DNA from: Cohnella abietis
GTDB taxonomy: Bacteria > Bacillota > Bacilli > Paenibacillales > Paenibacillaceae
Reading direction: 5' to 3'
DNA length: 64,000 nt
Assembly (NCBI RefSeq): GCF_004295585.1
Contig: NZ_AP019400.1
Span: forward strand, 3,074,001-3,138,000
In this document: piece after piece, positions 61,562 to 64,000 of the stretch
How the letters are laid out: every line of letters begins with the position of its first letter
How positions within the stretch are numbered: the first letter of the stretch is position 1
Made by a program: the position numbers and the translations under genes
Notes under the pieces: model-generated
What the model saw: only the letters and a program-made list of their open reading frames with translations
Told to the model about the DNA's origin: nothing
The model's database searches: none

Positions 61562-61709
61562 AGCAGTTGTGAAATATGCAGCCCGGTGACGGGTGAAGAC
61601 GGACTCACTCATGAAGATGGGGAACTGACGAAGTAAAGCTGTGTGCGGGAAATCCGCATGCACGGTTTGAGGGGGAGCCCGGGGGAAGTAATTCCCCGTC
61701 TTACCCTAC
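61562..61709 (+). mobile_element. Group II intron 3' remnant (domains V-VI)
   Basis: AGCTGTGTGCGGGAAATCCG, then CATGCACGGTT, forms a domain V hairpin with the catalytic AGC. A domain VI-like GGGGGAGCCCGGGGGAAG stem and the ending TTACCCTAC (61701-61709) follow. Nothing of the reverse transcriptase or 5' part remains. The sequence differs from the intron at 4.3 kb, so it is a separate insertion that has decayed. A short tRNA T-arm-like piece (GTGGTTCAAATCCACT) lies just before it; the following 250 bases contain no gene I can support. Confidence 0.7.
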
Positions 61710-61965
61710 TTTTACATGGTGGAATGCCTAGGAGATGAAATCCAAGGCGTCTGAATTCTCTGCCAAAAGTTCTCGACGAGTACGGTTCATCAGCCTATAA
61801 TCAAGGCTTTCTGTGTATAGGGTACTTTTCTACTTCATCCTTGGAATAGTATATCGATAATAATAACGATGAGGTTAGTTGTTATATTGCCGATTTCTGC
61901 TCAGTATTCTATGTTCAATATAAGCGATTTTGAAGCGGATATTTTCGTTGAAGAGGGGGATAGCG

Positions 61966-62862
61966 ATGGATTATCTGCAGGCGATTCAGCGTTTTGTTGA
62001 TTCAGTGGAAGACCAAATCGAGGAACAAGTCGACATTGATCGGTTGATTGGAATGACCTATATCTCGAAGTTCCATTTCTATCGTCTCTTTACAGCAGTG
62101 GTCGGTATAACGGTATACAATTACATACGCAAGAGGAAGTTGATTTGGGCTGCTGCTGAATTGAGAAAAGTTCGCGGCAGCATTTTGGATATTGCGGTTA
62201 AGTACGGTTTTGGCTCACAGGAGGTTTTTAGCCGCAATTTCAAAAAAATGTTTCAGATTCCTCCCGCAAAATATCGTTCAAAGTATGCAGGCAAGGATCA
62301 CCGGTTGGAGGTACTGTCATCGAGAATCGATATAGAATCGATCTGGTTGGATATTAAAGCAAAACATGGTCATGTGGTCGTAACAGACCATCGTGAAAAG
62401 ATTGATAATTTACAGCTCGTCGGCATTGAACGACTGTCGTGCGACGAGAATGTGAGCACAATCTTTCCGTCTATCGAATCGTTCATTCAGCAAGCTGAAG
62501 GAATTCCTAACCGGAAATCGGATACTGTATTCCGTCTGTGTTACGACATTACTTACATTGGCGAAACAGCTTATTTTAAGGAGATGGTTGCGGTCGAAGT
62601 GAAGGAGTGGGGGAGTATCCCGGCAGGAATGAAGCAAATCGAATTAAACGGGCTGAACATGATGAAGTTTGTACATCGGGGCAAGTTGTTTCAAACGAAT
62701 AAGGACAACATTCTCTCAACCTACCATTTTTTATACCAATACCGCATTCCTGCTTCAAATGCGAAACTGACAGGCGAGCTTCTGCTTGAGAAGTATTTAC
62801 CCACATTTCAATCTCCTTACTCAGACGATGTGGAGGTGGAAATTTACCTTTCGGTTCAGTAG
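61966..62862 (+). CDS. AraC-family regulator with GyrI-like effector domain
   Basis: A 298-residue regulator from ATG 61966, with AGAGGGGG upstream; the longer frame from 61930 is less likely. N-terminal AraC double HTH: ISKFHFYRLFTAVVGITVYNYI and KYGFGSQEVFSRNFKKMF (both shown in part). C-terminal GyrI-like domain of about 160 residues (VVTDHREKIDNLQLVGIERL ... LSTYHFLYQYRIPA), as in Rob/SoxS-like YdeE and BltR-type drug sensors. Probably a multidrug-responsive activator of neighbouring genes. Confidence 0.85.
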   Translation: MDYLQAIQRFVDSVEDQIEEQVDIDRLIGMTYISKFHFYRLFTAVVGITVYNYIRKRKLIWAAAELRKVRGSILDIAVKYGFGSQEVFSRNFKKMFQIPPAKYRSKYAGKDHRLEVLSSRIDIESIWLDIKAKHGHVVVTDHREKIDNLQLVGIERLSCDENVSTIFPSIESFIQQAEGIPNRKSDTVFRLCYDITYIGETAYFKEMVAVEVKEWGSIPAGMKQIELNGLNMMKFVHRGKLFQTNKDNILSTYHFLYQYRIPASNAKLTGELLLEKYLPTFQSPYSDDVEVEIYLSVQ

Positions 62863-62945
62863 CCCTTAAATGAGAGCAATAAACGTCAAACGTGACCTGC
62901 GATTCTTTGCTACAGTAAGGGCAAGAATGAAAGGAAGTGAATGAT

Positions 62946-64000
62946 GTGCGGTTTAATTCGAATGTCTGGTTAATAGCTGCGGTCTGTTTATTCTATTTGG
63001 TGCCAATTACTTCGAATCTCTATGTGTTGACGGCTTGGTTAGCGCCAGCTTTGCTGCTGATCTATATGTATAGAGAGAGGGTGAAACATTCAGTCCCGAT
63101 CGCGCTTGCGTTCGTTAGTTTCGTGATGATCATTTCCAATCGAAGTGTCATTCCTGGCGGTCTCGTAGTTGATTCAATCACGGTGTTGATTTCTACCGTT
63201 ATGCTGATTATGTTGCTGTTGTTAAATAAATGGGTGGTCACCCGAACCAGACCTGCAGCAGCTTTGTTATTTTTCCCGTTGTTGATGACATCATTTGAGT
63301 ATTTTACAAGCTATGGGAACGCGTTCGGGACATTCAATTCTACCGCATATAGTCAATTGGCGATAAGACCCCTTGCGATGTTGGCATCTATGTTTGGTAT
63401 ATGGGGGATCGTATTTATCCAGTATTTGTTCGCCTCGCTGCTGGCATATACGTTTCAATCAGGATTTCGAGAGGGTGTTCGACAAAATAAACGGTTATTG
63501 ATCAGTACAGTAACAGTATTATTACTATTTGTCGGAGGAAGCGTGGTGCTGGAATCGGGACAGAATCAGACAGAAACGATCAAGGTGACAGGTATTACAC
63601 CGGATCGGATCATATGGGATGACACAATACAACAATTATTCGACCAATGGGAAAAGACAGGGTTTTATGATCAACTAGCGGAACAGTCCGTATTAGTCGA
63701 ACAGATAAATCGTATAAATGAAGGCTTGTTCCTTCGTACTGGCCAGGAGCTCGAACGTGGCAGCAGCTTGATCAGTTGGTCGGAGGGAGCTTCGATTGTG
63801 TTGGAACAAGAGGAAAAGGCATTTCTGAGACGTTTGCAGTCACTTTCGGCAGCGCACGGAGCGGTTTTGGTTGTAGGATATGTGAGAATAAACGCACCGG
63901 ATGGAGCTAAGATGGATAACCAAGTGGTTATTATTGATGCAGATGGCACGATAAAAGCGGAATATTCCAAATTTTCTTTAGTACCCGGGGAGGAGCGTTA
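62946..64000 (+). CDS. Apolipoprotein N-acyltransferase-like protein, 5' part (runs off the window)
   Basis: GTG 62946 follows AAGGAAG by 8 bases and the frame is open to the end of the window, at least 351 residues. Six or seven membrane helices come first (residues 1-195), then a CN_hydrolase-type domain: SWSEGASIV carries the catalytic Glu, and AEYSKFSLVPGEE the Lys of the Lnt signature; the catalytic Cys would lie beyond the edge. Lnt transfers an acyl chain to the N-terminal Cys of lipoproteins, outside the membrane. The gene starts 83 bases after the AraC-type regulator. Lnt-like proteins are less common in Gram-positives, so function is inferred. Confidence 0.75.
   Translation, partial: MRFNSNVWLIAAVCLFYLVPITSNLYVLTAWLAPALLLIYMYRERVKHSVPIALAFVSFVMIISNRSVIPGGLVVDSITVLISTVMLIMLLLLNKWVVTRTRPAAALLFFPLLMTSFEYFTSYGNAFGTFNSTAYSQLAIRPLAMLASMFGIWGIVFIQYLFASLLAYTFQSGFREGVRQNKRLLISTVTVLLLFVGGSVVLESGQNQTETIKVTGITPDRIIWDDTIQQLFDQWEKTGFYDQLAEQSVLVEQINRINEGLFLRTGQELERGSSLISWSEGASIVLEQEEKAFLRRLQSLSAAHGAVLVVGYVRINAPDGAKMDNQVVIIDADGTIKAEYSKFSLVPGEER

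Overview
The window looks like a chromosomal segment of a Gram-positive, low-to-mid GC Bacillota of the Paenibacillaceae type (Paenibacillus or Cohnella-like). Evidence: strong GGAGG-type ribosome binding sites, frequent TTG/GTG starts, Rho-independent terminators after most units, an adjacent parE-parC pair, several sensor kinases with 7TM-DISM-like input domains, and HxlR, AraC and LysR regulators next to small redox enzymes. This assignment is inferred from gene content only.

Layout. 0-4.2 kb: a 3' gene fragment and a heterodimeric ABC exporter. 4.3-6.2 kb: a class C group II intron lying directly behind the exporter's terminator, with a frameshifted reverse transcriptase. 6.4-14.8 kb: an SGNH hydrolase, an ABC-2 transporter, topoisomerase IV (parE, parC), a small unknown protein and a MarR regulator. 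14.9-15.6 kb: tandem 51-bp repeats. 15.7-25.9 kb: a CapA-like lipoprotein, a methyltransferase, two two-component systems, an XRE regulator with a promoter-embedded operator, small proteins, and a nitroreductase/HxlR pair. 26-31.5 kb: a RodA/FtsW protein, a second 51-bp repeat array, a Fur-controlled AraC regulator that runs in frame into a siderophore-binding lipoprotein, and an oxalate decarboxylase-like bicupin. 31.5-39.2 kb: assorted enzymes, a decayed SRPBCC gene and a 1046-residue hybrid kinase with two kinase modules. 39.4-42.9 kb: a histidyl-tRNA synthetase behind what reads as a histidine leader-peptide attenuator, a NUDIX protein, five 114-bp repeats and an SDR. 43-50.4 kb: a TetR regulator with an M20 amidohydrolase, divergent from adenine deaminase and a polar amino-acid ABC importer. 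50.7-54.5 kb: a LysR cluster and a quinone reductase/HxlR pair.

54.5-61.5 kb is a distinct, AT-rich block bounded by two broken tRNA-Ala(GGC)-like copies sharing an identical 22-bp core. It encodes two sulfotransferase-like paralogues (one with a lost PAPS loop), a BKACE-type enzyme, a DegT aminotransferase, an LpxA-like acyltransferase and a glycosyltransferase, in one tightly packed direction. It plausibly makes and transfers an unusual acylated or sulfated amino-sugar to a surface structure. This is the best candidate for an undescribed system. A group II intron 3' remnant lies just outside it.

The window ends with an AraC/GyrI-type regulator and the first part of an Lnt-like apolipoprotein N-acyltransferase that runs off the edge. 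The signals most worth attention are the tRNA-bounded island, the His leader upstream of hisS, the AraC/binding-protein fusion over an internal Fur box, the intron, and the three repeat arrays.
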